Positions 11,530-22,191 of a stretch of DNA of 64,000 nt are shown one piece after another. Positions within the stretch are counted from its first letter, which is position 1. Every line of letters begins with the position of its first letter. Position numbers and translations under genes: made by a program. Source of the DNA: Rana temporaria (taxonomy: Eukaryota > Chordata > Amphibia > Anura > Ranidae); contig NC_053493.1 in NCBI RefSeq assembly GCF_905171775.1, forward strand, positions 247,782,438-247,846,437, in the 5' to 3' direction. Under the pieces are notes generated by a model that did not search any database, was not told the DNA's origin, and saw nothing but the letters and a program-made list of their open reading frames with translations.

Positions 11530-11910
11530 GTTTTTAGAGGCTCTAAAGTGCGAGGACAGTTCAAACACCCCCAAATGACCCCTTTTAGTAAAGTAGACAC
11601 CCAAGGTAATTTCTGAGAAACATGTGTCCCCAGAAGGTTTTATTTTTTTGACACTGGTTTTTGTAAAATGCCCAAATATTTTTTTCTTTTCACAAAGTTG
11701 CCATTTTAATTCGATATTTCTCACATGTGCTATGGGCATGCGTGGCATTACACCCCAAAACGAGTTCTGCTACTTCTATCGAGTATGGGAACACAACATC
11801 TGTGTAGCTTAGCCATGTACAGGGGCACAAAATCCAATGAGCACCTTCAGGCTTTCAAGGAGAGTTATTTATGCATTGGATTTCCTGACTACCTATCACA
11901 TTTTTGGAGG
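11530..11910. repeat. Probable old interspersed repeat
   Basis: The stretch from AAATGACCCCTTTTAG through AAACATGTGTCCCCAGAAG to CACATGTGCTATGGGCATG has the look of an interspersed repeat I associate with amphibian genomes, but no second copy is present here and the borders are unclear. Confidence 0.3.
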
Positions 11911-12680
11911 TGAATATGAGTATTATATTATAGTATATTATATTATTACACAATATGATTCAAAAACTCCAACCTTTACAAGCCCTTTCTAGTGTCATTC
12001 TCAGATATTATTTTACAGTAGAACAGGTTATAGTTTGTTCTCATTATTGACTTCTCTTATTGCAGGAAGTTTTAACCCCCTACCCCTTGTGTCCCCTTTG
12101 TTCATGTGATTTATCTTCACTATTTGAAGGACTCGTTTTCTACAATGCTCTGGTAATCACACAGTTTTATTATTTGTCATGTTTTTGTGTGGATTAAAAC
12201 GTAATAATAAAAAAAAAAAAAAAAAAAAAAGACCTATTAAAATGCAACAAGGTATTACTGTGTGCATAAAAAATAAAATAAAGCCATAATATGTTTGCTA
12301 CATATGATTAAAATGTATTTATTCATCTTAATACCACACCATGGCAGTTGATGAATGGAATTTTCAGGAGCACCATCTACCAACTGTGCTGCAGAAAATG
12401 CACACATGCAACTAGATTCTTGTGATTGAGTTGTCAATAGGCATTGCAGCTTACAGGCAAATAGCCAATCAGAGTGGCTCTGTACCATGTGATCTCCGTG
12501 AAACAATCACAGCGGCCACCGTAGTAAACAGCATACAAGTTTTTACATACTGTACACTTTTTTACATACACACGTTTAACTCCATCTGTGACATAAATTG
12601 CTACTGGGTATGATGTGGGGTGTGCATATCCAAAACCAGAAACCATGCATATATAAAAAAAAAACATAAATATATCAAAA
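11911..12680. other. AT-rich sequence with a poly(A) run
   Basis: A poly(A) tract of about 20 bases lies at 12210-12231. No retroelement body precedes it convincingly. Small open frames around 12255-12700 overlap on both strands and carry no motifs. Confidence 0.5.
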
Positions 12681-12689
12681 GAACAAACA

Positions 12690-12905
12690 TCTAAAAATGA
12701 GTGCAATGTGTTTGTCTGATCAGGGACACTGCAGGGTGCCTTTCAATATGCAGTGATCCCTTAAGAATAAAAAATGAAAAAAGATATGTATAAATCCAAA
12801 CATAAAGTGCATGAAAAGATCAATAAAACAAACAACCATATAAAATGCAATGTGTTTGTCTGATCACAGACACTGCAAAGTGCTCCTGACATACAGTAAT
12901 CCTTG
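12690..12905. repeat. Imperfect direct duplication, about 145 bp apart
   Basis: GCAATGTGTTTGTCTGATCA plus CACTGCAGGGTGC and a CAGTGATCC-like end (12700-12752) recurs as the same 20-mer plus CACTGCAAAGTGC and CAGTAATCC (12845-12902). The copies are separated by AT-rich sequence, pointing to a local duplication. Confidence 0.65.
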
Positions 12906-12984
12906 CTGATTATCAGCTGGCTGGCAGGAAGATCCAGGTAATCGGTGTAATTTTCCTTGTCCAAGGTTGCTTCCAAACAAATAA

Positions 12985-13388
12985 ACCCTGTACACACGAT
13001 CGGATATCTGATGGAATCTAATCGATGGATTTTTTTGTCGGATATCCGATGAAGCTGACTTTCATCAGTCTTGCCTACACACCATCGGTCAAAAATCCGA
13101 CCGTATCCAAGGCGGTGACGTAAAACACTACGACGTGCTGAGAAAAATGAAGTTCAATGCTTCCGAGCATGCGTCAACTTGATTCTGAGCATGCGTGGAT
13201 TTTTGACCGATGGACTTCCACACAGACAATCTTTTTTTTCTATCGCTTTTTTATCCATAGAAATATTTTAAAACATTTTCTATTTTTTTTCACCGATGGA
13301 AAACAAACCGATGGGTCCCACACACGATCGGTTTGTCCGATGAAAACGGTCTATTTTCATCAGACAAGCCGATCGTGTGTACAGGGCT
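12985..13388. mobile_element. MITE, family B (CTGTACACACGATCGG ends)
   Basis: Left ACCCTGTACACACGATCGG and right CCGATCGTGTGTACAGGGCT are near-perfect inverted ends, flanked by TAA (12982-12984 and 13389-13391). Internally it carries GTGACGTAAAACACTACGAC and TTCCGAGCATGCGTCAAC, a core shared with 16588-16972 and 27666-28080. Non-coding; the 91-codon frame over it is an artefact. Confidence 0.9.
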
Positions 13389-13391
13389 TAA

Positions 13392-14950
13392 GACTCTCAA
13401 ACAAACAAGAAAGAGGTAAACATGAAGCTTGAAGATCTAACGTGTGCAGGTAACTCACATATAGTCTGATATATTGCAGTGCATAGTACAATCAGATACA
13501 ATGTTTCACTCCTCAGTCCCCTCGGGTCTTGTCACTAGGCTCCTCCCCCACGCGTTACGTCACTTGTCACGTGACTTTTTCAAGATTTATATGAACTATT
13601 TCCCATCAATGCTCAAACAATCAATGTTAACTTGTTTGGCTAGAACCCTAGAAACAAACATATCCCAGTAAATATATTGCTACCTGTCCTTTTATTATAT
13701 GGTATATGTGAGTATGACACCCCTCATAAAAAACACAATTTCAATTCATGAGGAAAGACTTTTTGTTTAATGTTTTATAACAGAAAGTAAGTGATTTATT
13801 TTCTACATTTTGGTCTTTTTTCCTTTTATATTCCGGTAGTAAAAAATAACAAAAAGTGATTATTTAGATACCACCAGTTCCATCTGTCTCAAAAATGAGT
13901 GATATATAACAAATTTGAGTACAGTGTTGAATGACCAATGTATATGTCAGTCAAACAATGTATATGTCACTGAAAAACCACCTGGTAATGAAGGTGTATA
14001 CAGTACTCGAGTGGTTATGGAACATTATTCCTGATGGGGAAGACTACCTTGTTTTATGTCCCTAAATATAAATCCCCGTAACTTATATTTTTCTGTATAC
14101 AATAGAGAATATGGGTTTTGATTTATTTTCCCTTGCTTCTGATACAATGCTTTTCTGTGTGTAATTCAAACTAAAATATGTTTTGTTGTAAATGTAATGT
14201 TGCGGTTTGTGAGTAATTATTACTGATCTGCAGTAAAAAAAAAAAAAAAATGAAAGATTATAGGATGGTATCTATAAAATTGGTGATATAATCTTGTGAA
14301 GCCATCATCACTCCACAATACAGATGAGAAAGTTAATGTACCTGCCAAAGCAATATAGACATCAGTTAAAGGTCATCACACCAGCGTTTAATACGACTTT
14401 CTGCTTTTTGCTGCAGCAAAATGAGAAAGCTGATTATCTCTAAAGCCTCAAAGGTGCTTTATGATGTCTCCCATTGCCCGGGTGTCCTCTGAGATCCTGC
14501 TACTTTTGTACAAAACCTTGCCAGCAAAAAGGCAACATAGCATTCCTAAAAGGCAAAATATAGCTTATGAAAATGTAATACATTTTAACATCCAGAGATG
14601 GTAAAATAATATTCTGAGTCTTGATGTTGAAGCTCAAGTAAATTTGCATTGTTCTATTTGATCATTGCCTGTATGCCTCGTAGCCTTAGTAAAACGTTCA
14701 AAATTCGGATTGGATTTGGTCTAGCAAAATAGAAAGTCAAATCAGCCTTTTAACTCCTATATCATGGTTGCCTAAATCAAGCAGCAGAAAAAAATAATCC
14801 CTTGTCTCACAGAGACTTACCATTAGACCACAATAATGAGCATATAAACCACAGGCTTTTTTTACTGTTTGCATAATAAAGCGTATCTAGATCCAAGAAT
14901 AAAAATGTAATATATTGCAGTTTACCAGTCCTTAGATGTGGTTGTTGCAT
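13392..14950. other. AT-rich sequence, no recognised feature
   Basis: Includes a poly(A) run at about 14235-14250. No coding, RNA or transposon-end evidence was found; unique-looking intergenic or intronic DNA. Confidence 0.5.
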
Positions 14951-16030
14951 GAGGCTTCATTTACACTTTTTTGACTTGTCATGTGACTTTGGACACATAA
15001 ATAGCCAGATTCAGGTACGTTTACACCGGCGTATCAGTAGATACGCCGTCGTAACTCTGAATCTATGCCGGCGTTAATTTAAGCGTATTCTGGAAACCAG
15101 ATACGCTTAAATTAGGCTAAGATACGAGCGGCGTAAGTCTCCTACGCCGTCGTATCTTAAAGTGTAATTTTTAGGCTGGCCACTCGGTGGCGCTTCCGTT
15201 GAGTTCGGTGTAAAATATGTAAATGACTAGATACGCCGATTCACGAACGTACGTGCGCCTGTCGCAGTAAAGATACGCTGTTTTGCTTTCTTGTGAAAAA
15301 AAAAAAGATACGCTGTTTCCGTAAGAGATACGCCGCGTAAAGATAAAGCTGCCCCCTAGGTGGCGTAGCCAATGTTAAGTATGGCCGTCGTTCCCGCGTC
15401 AAAATTTGACGCGGCATACTTTGGAGCAATGCACACTGGGATTTGTACACGGACGGCGCATGCGCCGTTCGTAAAAAATGTCAATCACGTCGGGTCACGA
15501 GTAATTTCCATAAAACACGCCCCCCGATCCTCATTTGAATTAGGTGCGCTTACGCCGGCCCCATTTACGCAACGCCGCTGTAAGTTAGGAGGCAAGTGCT
15601 TTGTGAATACAGTACTTGCCTCTCTGACTTAAGGCGGCGTAGCGTAAATACGATACGCTACGCCGCCTTAAAGATACGCGCCCCTACCTGAATCTGGCTA
15701 AAAGTCTCATGACAAGTTGCAGCCCATGTATTTCAATAAATGTCGTTCAAATCTGTGTGACTTAAAGTCGCAGCAACTTTAAAAAGGTTCCTGCACTACT
15801 TTGATCCAACATTCATACGACTTGAGTGCCATAGACTGCAATGTAAACGCTCAAAAGTCACATGAAATTTGCAAATTAATGTTATCAATGCAACAGTTGT
15901 GCAGCAGTCAAAGCCAAAGTCAACAGCCAAAGTCGCATCCAAGTCACACCCATCCAAAGTTGCATCGCAGTTGCAATGAAAAAGGCATGAGTTTAGAGTC
16001 GCACACATTTGAATGGAGCCTGAGTCGCTT
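14951..16030. mobile_element. GACTTGTCATG-type repeat split by a Harbinger MITE
   Basis: Before the inserted element the sequence reads TTGACTTGTCATGTGACTTT; after it AAAGTCTCATGACAAGTTGC, followed by many GTCGCA/AAGTCGCAGCAAC words (AAAGTCGCATCCAAGTCACA). This looks like one older MITE-like element rich in AGTCGCA interrupted by the family A copy at 15004-15698. Outer borders are approximate. Confidence 0.5.
15004..15698. mobile_element. Harbinger-type MITE, family A
   Basis: Left GCCAGATTCAGGTACG and right CCTACCTGAATCTGGC are inverted. CpG-rich interior with TACGCCGTCGTA words, the CACGCCCCCCGATCC segment, and hairpin arms AGGCAAGTGCTTTGTG / CAGTACTTGCCT near 15589-15621. It sits inside the GACTTGTCATG-type repeat. 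The exact 3-bp duplication is ambiguous (flanks ATA and TAA). Confidence 0.85.
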
Positions 16031-16587
16031 TTTTTCAGACTTTCTTTCCTTTATTTTTTTAGTGATCCTGCAAGTAACGCCTTCCAGCCCTAGGGTGAGG
16101 AGCAGAATTGTAACCCTGGGCTGTTCTCATGATTTGTTCTACAAACATTTTCTTTTACCTACTTTACATAGAGGGAGGTTGTTCTGTAGTTTTCAGAAGA
16201 TAATTAGTCAAGCTCATAGCAACATTTTAGTTCAGTGCACGGGAAGTTACAAGGATACTAGAATTCTGGCAGGATCAGCAGGAATTTTGATGTACTTGCA
16301 CAAAATGTACTTAGCCTGAAAAAGATAAAAGAAACCACACCACCTCTAAGGACTGGTAAGCTGCAATATACTACATTTATGTTCATGGCTTTAGATCTCC
16401 CTTAACCTTCTAGGGTGCTAGCACAACAGGACACCATCTACTAACAAAACACTGTATTAGTAAACCTTAACCTATCTTATGGTTATTATCCAGCATTGAA
16501 GCTCAGGCCGCTACAGGGTACACCTGCCCTAATCGAGAAAACTCAAGTAGACTACTGGACATTCAGCCTGTGCCTTATTAACTATTA
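16031..16587. other. No recognised feature
   Basis: Unique-looking sequence with an open frame continuing to 16319 that starts inside the adjacent repeat and has no motif. Confidence 0.5.
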
Positions 16588-16972
16588 TGCCACGTACACA
16601 CGATCGGTTCATCCGATGAAAACTGACCAATGAATTTCTTCATCAGATATCCGATGAAGCTGACTTTCATCAGTCATAGCCTACACACAATCAGTTAAAA
16701 ATCCGCTGGTGTCAGAACGCGGTGACGTAAAACACTACGACGTGCTAAGAAAAATGAAGTTTAACGCTTCTGAGCTTGCGTTGAATTGATTATGAGCATG
16801 CGTGGATTTTTAACCGATGGACTTGCCCACAGACGATTGTTTTTTTCTATCGGTTTTTTAACCATCAGATAATTTTAAAACAGGTTCTAAGTTTTTTCAC
16901 AGATGGGAAAAAAAACGATGGGGCCCACAATGCATCTTTGTATTATTTTCAATGGGTATGTGTACATAGGCT
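16588..16972. mobile_element. MITE, family B (GTACACACGATCGG ends)
   Basis: Left TGCCACGTACACACGATCGG, right GTATGTGTACATAGGCT, flanked by TTA (16585-16587 and 16973-16975). The right arm is diverged. The interior repeats the family core (GTGACGTAAAACACTACGAC, TGAGCATGCGTGGATTTTTA). Confidence 0.8.
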
Positions 16973-17051
16973 TTATTTTCATTGTCTTGGTCTTGGGTCT
17001 TTGCCATTTTTAGATCATCTCTTCTGTAATTGCAGTTCAGTACACACTATG

Positions 17052-17781
17052 GGCCAGATTCAGAAACGATTTACGGCGTATCTCCAGATACGCTGTCGTA
17101 ATTTCAAATGTGCGCCGTCGCATCTTTATGCCGATTCACAAAAGAGAGATACGCCTGAAAACATGGCTTCAGCCGTCCGACGTAACTTGCCGATGCCGGC
17201 GTATCGTGGGCACATAGTTACGCTGGACGAATTCGGTGTTCCCATTAAAAATATTCAAATGAGTAAGATACGCCGATTCACGAACGTACTTGTGCCCGGC
17301 GTATAAATATATGTTGTTTACGTAAGGCGTATGACCGGCGTAAAGTTACCCCTGCTATATAAGGCGCAGCAAATGTTAAGTATGGACGTCGGAACAGCGT
17401 TGAATTTTACGTGGTTTACGTCGCTTGTGTAATTCGTACGTCAATGGGGCTGGGCGTAGTTTACGTTCACGTCGAAAGCATTGAGTATTTGCAACGTGAT
17501 TCTGCACATGCGCACTGGGATACGTCCACGGACGGCGCATGCGCCATTCGTTCGGCCCCTCATTTGCATGGGGTCACGGTTCATTTTAATAAAACACGCC
17601 CACTGCCAACCTACTTTGAATTACGCGGGCTTACGCCGGCCCATATACGCTACGCCGCCGTAACTTAGGACGCAAGTTGTTACTGAATACGGTACCTGCC
17701 TCTCTAAGTTACGGCGGAGTAGTGTATATGAGATACGCTACGCCCGCCCAAACTTACGCGATTCTTTCTGAATCTGGCTCC
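17052..17781. mobile_element. Harbinger-type MITE, family A
   Basis: Left GGCCAGATTCAGAAACG and right CTTTCTGAATCTGGCTCC, flanked by ATG (17049-17051 and 17782-17784). The interior is CpG-rich (TACGCCGGC, GGCGCATGCGCC) with the arms GCAAGTTGTTAC / GGTACCTGCCTC near 17672-17702. The 122-, 85- and 60-codon frames over it are by-products. Confidence 0.85.
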
Positions 17782-17799
17782 ATGTTGTTTAATGTGCAC

Positions 17800-18536
17800 T
17801 TAACCACTTACCCCCCGGACCATATTGCTGCCCAAAGACCAGAGTACTTTTTGCGATTCGGGACTGCGTCGCTTTAACAGACAATTGTGCGGTCGTGCGA
17901 CGTGGCTCCCAAACAAAATTGGCGTCCTTTTTTTCCCACAAATAGAGCTTTCTTTTGGTGGTATTTGATCACCTATGCGGTTTTAAGTTTTTGCGCTATA
18001 AACAAAAATAGAGAGCCAATTTTGAAAAAAATGAATATTTTTTACATTTTGCTATAATAAATATCCCCCAAAAATATATAAAAAAACATTTTTTTTCCTC
18101 AGTTTAGGCCGATACGTTTTCTTCTACATATTTTTCGCTTTTATTTATTGAAGCGTTTATTGATTGGTTTGCGCAAAAGTTATAGCGTTTACAAAATAGG
18201 GGGTATTTTTATGTCATTTTTATTATATTTTTTTTACTAGTAATGGCGGCGATCAGCGATTTTTTTTTCGGTATTGCGACATTATGGCGGACACTTCGGA
18301 CACTTTTGATACATTTCTGGGACCATTGGCATTTTTATAGCGATCAGTGCTATAAAAATGCATTGGATTACTATAAAAATGCCACTGGCAGTGAAGGGGT
18401 TAACACTAGGGGGCGGGGAAGGGGTTAAGTATGCCTCTAGTGGCGGCTGGGAGAGAGGACGTCATACTACGTGCTCTCGCCCAGCCGAGCCAACTTGTCG
18501 ACGTATAACGGCGGTGGGCGGTCGGCTAGTGGTTAA
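17800..18536. mobile_element. TTAA-flanked element, CCACTTACC/CTAGTGG ends
   Basis: TTAACCACTTACCCCCCGGA at the left and GGTCGGCTAGTGGTTAA at the right, with TTAA at both ends. The interior has TGGCTCCCAAACAAAATTGG and TTCTTTTGGTGGTATTTGAT, also found at 32398-33631 and, inverted, in 22192-23413. At 17881 it shows the uninterrupted site that carries a family B insertion in the 32-kb copy. Superfamily piggyBac or Kolobok-type by target site only. Confidence 0.82.
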
Positions 18537-18796
18537 AGTGGTTCTAAAAGTAGAATGTTTTTTTGCCTTAATGCATTATCTTTTACTTACCTAAGCCCGA
18601 TCTTGATCCAGCTCTGTGACTTCTCTCTCGGAACCCTCTCTGCTCACTGGAGATCTAGTGAGCAGTAGGAGCCATTGGCTCCTACTACTGTCAATCACAG
18701 TCAATGAGGAGAGAGGAGACATAACGCACTCTAGTTGCTATTGTAGGAACAAAAATTTAACAATCTCTCTCTCTTACATTGCTGCCCCAGATTCAA
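18533..18796. repeat. Abutting TTAAAGTGGTT element fragment
   Basis: The same TTAA that ends the preceding element opens TTAAAGTGGTTCTAAAAGTA, the typical start of another TTAA-type MITE seen elsewhere here (compare the right end near 59100-59126). The right end was not identified before family B sequence begins, so the copy is probably truncated. Confidence 0.45.
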
Positions 18797-19149
18797 AACG
18801 CTTTTTCATCGGACAAATGTTCGCTGTGAGAACAGACAAACTTTCCGGGAAAAACCTACGTCGGCTAATCCGATCGTGTGTACACAAGTCCATTGGACTA
18901 AAGTTCAAAGTACAAACATGCATGCTCAGAACCAATGCTAAAGATCAGACAACAATAGCAGAAGTTGCCAAAGGGTGGCGGTAAAGAGCAGAAAAACCAC
19001 ATAGTACGTCTATTACGTCACTATGTTCGTGTTTGTTGGCTGAAAAAGCCATCATACCGTATGTATGCATACCAAGTTCACTGCCAACGCCCATTCGGAG
19101 CAAAATCCACGGAAAAGTCTGTTGGAAGTTCAATCGTGTGTATGAGGCT
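18797..19149. mobile_element. MITE, family B, 5'-truncated
   Basis: The right end TCAATCGTGTGTATGAGGCT followed by TAA is typical of the family. The left side lacks the expected GCC-TCATACACACGA terminus; an internal GATCGTGTGTACACAAGTCC at 18870-18890 shows rearrangement. Sequence upstream reads CATCGGACAAATGTTC. Confidence 0.6.
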
Positions 19150-19277
19150 TAAGAAGAGGATCATAAGCTATGCTTAGTGACTTGTTTTGCCACTGTTTGA
19201 AAGATTGTATGTGGTTGACAGCTTTAGCTTAATTTTATTCCAAGTATATACCTTTAAGGAGATTTTAGGTATATTTA

Positions 19278-20009
19278 GGTAGATTCAGGTAGAGTTAGGC
19301 CGACTTATCACTAGATAAGTCGACCTAACTCAGAATCTACGCCGACTTATGTTTAAGCGTATGCTCAAACAGAGATACGCTTAAACATATCTAAGATACG
19401 ACGGCTTGCGCCGTCCTTTCTTAGATTGCAATTTTTCGGATGGCCGCTAGATGGCGCTTCCATTGCGGTCGGCGTAGAATATGTAAATGAGTTTGTACGC
19501 CGATTCATGAATGTACGCCCGGCCGCCGCAGTCAATTTACGCCGTTTCCGTAAGGCCTTAGGCGGCCTAAAGTTATTCCACCTATTAGGTGGAATAACAA
19601 TGTTAAAGTATGGCCGCCGTTCCCGCCGCGAGGTTCGAATTTTTTATGTCGTTTGCGTAAGTCGTCCGCGAATCGGGAGTTACGTCGTTTACGTCCACAT
19701 CGAAATCAATAGGCCCGTACAGCGTACCTAGCCGCAATGCGCACTGGGAAATGTAGGCGCCCGGCACATGCGCAGTAGCCAAAGAACGTTAAAAACGTGA
19801 GGTCAAGCCTCATTACCATTAAACACGCCCCCCTCCAACCCATTTGAATTAGGCGCACTTACGCCCGCCGCGTTTACACATTACGCTGCCCTAAGTAAGG
19901 AGGTAAGTGCTTTGAGAATCATGTACTTACCTCTCTTACTTAAGGCGGCATAGTGTAAACACGCTAGACTACGCCGTCTTAAAATTGCGCGCCCGTACCT
20001 GAATCTACC
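19278..20009. mobile_element. Harbinger-type MITE, family A (GGTAGATTCAGG subfamily)
   Basis: Left GGTAGATTCAGGTAGAG and right CCCGTACCTGAATCTACC are inverted. The first 100 bases are a near palindrome around GACTTATCACTAGATAAGTC. The interior has AATGTTAAAGTATGGCCGCC, CACGCCCCCC and hairpin AGGTAAGTGC / GTACTTACCT. Closely similar, in reverse, to 25111-25747 and, direct, to 57965-58692. Confidence 0.85.
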
Positions 20010-20264
20010 CAATTGTCTCTACTGCTTCTACCGGATGGCCTATTGTTGCTACACAAAAAGTTGCGTTTGCCAAAACTACCTATAATTTCTGTTCCTGAGA
20101 ATTGTAATGTTCTGTTTTACTGTGTTTTACTGTGTTATTTGCTGTCTTTTGATGTATTTTAACGAAAGAAAATGCAATGTTGTGTTGATAAGCAAAACAT
20201 TAGGCAGCTGCAATCTGAACCCAGCATTTCCATCCCGTCCCTCACTTAACACTATTGTTACTGT

Positions 20265-20534
20265 TAGAGAACGGACTGATGGACCGTTTTCATCGGTTAA
20301 CCGATGAAGATGACTGATGGTCCGTCGCGCCTACACACCATCGGTTAAAAAAACGATCGTGTCAGAACGCGGTGACGTAAAACACAGGAATCCATCGGTT
20401 AAATTTAAAGCAAGTTGGCTTTTTTTTAACCGATGGTTAAATATTCTATGGGGCCCACACACGATCGGTTTTGACCGATGAAAACGGTCCATCAGACCGT
20501 CGTCCTCTGTATAACTTATCGTGTGTACGAGGCC
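20265..20534. mobile_element. MITE, family B, short or 5'-truncated copy
   Basis: The right end ATCGTGTGTACGAGGCC precedes TTA. Inside are ACACCATCGGTTAAAAAAAC, GTGACGTAAAACACAGGAAT and CACACGATCGGTTTTGACCG. The left edge begins in GATGGACCGTTTTCATCGG without a clear terminus. Confidence 0.6.
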
Positions 20535-20543
20535 TTACCCTAC

Positions 20544-21034
20544 GGCCCCGTACTCACGACCAAACATGTCTGCTGAAACTGGTCCGCGGACCAGTTTCAG
20601 CAGACATGTTTGGCCGTGTGTAGGCACGAGCGGACCATTTTCGGGCGGATCGGACAGGTTTCCAGCGGACAACTGTTTCCTGGACTTGCTTTAAAACAGT
20701 CCGCTGGAAACCTGTCCCCCCGACATGTACGGTCGTCTGTACAGACCTACCGTACATGTCCGGCCGCCCGCCATCCCTCGCATGCGTCGAATGACTTTGA
20801 CGCATGCGTGGAAGCATTTTAAAGGCAGGCCGCCCACGTCGATGCGTCATCGTCGCGGCGACACCGCGTCATCGACGCGGCGACACCGCGGACACGCCCC
20901 GCGTATTGTTTACGCGCGGACTTCTGTTCGATGGTGTGTACAGCCATCGAACAGAAGTCCCCGGGCAGACATGTCCGATGAACACGGTCCGCGGACCGGT
21001 TTCATCGGACATGTCTTCTCGTGAGTAAAAGGCC
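20544..21034. mobile_element. MITE, family B-like (CCCCGTACTCACGACC ends)
   Basis: Flanked by an exact TAC duplication (20541-20543 and 21035-21037). Left GGCCCCGTACTCACGACC and right TCTCGTGAGTAAAAGGCC are inverted. Internal inverted blocks include ACATGTCTGCTGAAACTGGT directly followed by its inverse, and GCGTCATCGACGCGGCGACA. Structure equals the 32477-32967 copy in size (491 bp). Confidence 0.88.
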
Positions 21035-21039
21035 TACTA

Positions 21040-21535
21040 AGCACTGTTCCTTTCCCCACTACATACTACATTATCTCCCATTGTGCACCCTGCTGTTAAG
21101 CACCATAAATGTTTCCACTTCCCACCATTTTTCTTCCATCAGCCCCCACTCCCACCAGGGTCTCTCCCCCCTTCCCCTTTAACTGACCACTGCCAAGGCA
21201 TTCCTCCCATGTACAGTAAGAATTTTTATTTCTCCCACTGACTATTAACACCAGGCATTTTTTTCCCACTTTGGAGATTTTTTTCTCCCACTTTCTACTG
21301 ACCCTGGATATTTTTATCTCCCCCCACAGACCACTAATGTTGGGCAATTTTCCTTCCTGTACACCAGCCATTTTTCCATCCCCTGAACACCCAAACTGGG
21401 CATTTATTCCTTCTACTGATCCCAATGCATTTTTTAATTCCCAGGGCCACTGATTTCAATGTTTTTTTTTTACCCACTGACTATAAACCCTTTTTTTAAA
21501 ACTGATATTGGGCCATTTTTTTCATTCACTGTGCA
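21040..21535. repeat. Degenerate tandem repeat, about 45-60 bp unit
   Basis: Units combine a CCCACTGACC-like word, a TGGGCATTTTT-like word and a TCTCCC-like run (for example CATTTTTTTCCCACTT, GATTTTTTTCTCCCACTT, GGATATTTTTATCTCCCC). Units vary in length and are strongly diverged. The 109-codon minus-strand frame over it is an artefact of the array. Confidence 0.6.
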
Positions 21536-21754
21536 ACATTGTAAGAGCCCATATGATACATACTCCTGATTGCTGCTCTCTGTATACTATGCTGTATGTT
21601 GCATTGTCCTGACCACTACACCCTATATCCTGTGCAGAACGTTATGTAGACCTGAAACTGCATGAACATCTGACAGAGATATATAGTACAACTGCATCAG
21701 ACCCCCAAGAACCTTGTATGTACAGTTCTTGGAGATGACAGGCTGTGAAGACCA

Positions 21755-21798
21755 ACGCGTTTCAAAAGTATAACAACTATAGAACAATCTTCATCAGG
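21755..21798 (-). ncRNA. Hammerhead-like motif, diverged copy
   Basis: On the minus strand CCTGATGAAG (from 21798) is followed by about 20 variable bases and then GAAACGCGTTGGTC. This order (CUGAUGA, stem II region, GAAAC, short self-complementary ACGCGU) is that of a hammerhead ribozyme. Stem II is poorly paired here, so activity is doubtful. Related loci: 31903-31967, 52314-52348, 53297-53333 and 55006-55037. Confidence 0.35.
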
Positions 21799-22191
21799 GG
21801 CAGCAACCATCCCTGTATTTTGCCTAATATGTTTATTTCCAATGAACAAGAGCTCCAGCTGGTGGGCATAATGTGGTATTTTTCATCAGTACCTCATTTA
21901 GGAAAATACTACATCATGGTCACTAGATGGAGCTGACAATAATAGGAGAAAAACATAGTAGGCAAAATATGGGGATTTTTTGGGATGGCTCAGACATTCA
22001 CATAGGGCATTTTATTTATAAATAGACCCCTATATTTTGTGTTATAAAATAAACCATGGTGTTTATTGTCTCAACAGTTTCTGGTTGCTTTGCAAGTTGC
22101 AACTTTTTTAATAAAGTTCTTATTTAAGAATGACAAAGTGTTAGCTCTCCATGTATATATTTAAAAAATTAAACTGATCCTTAGGTTTATG

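Noticed and set aside
12208..12231. Poly(A) tail of a processed pseudogene
   Set aside because: No coding remnant upstream and no flanking target duplication; treated as a simple A run.
15801..16319. 172-codon frame
   Set aside because: Starts in an AGTCGCA-rich repeat and continues through AT-rich DNA; no motif, no splice structure.
19278..20009. Possible CpG-island promoter
   Set aside because: High CpG content is explained by the family A MITE sequence, and the same pattern recurs in seven other copies without a gene.
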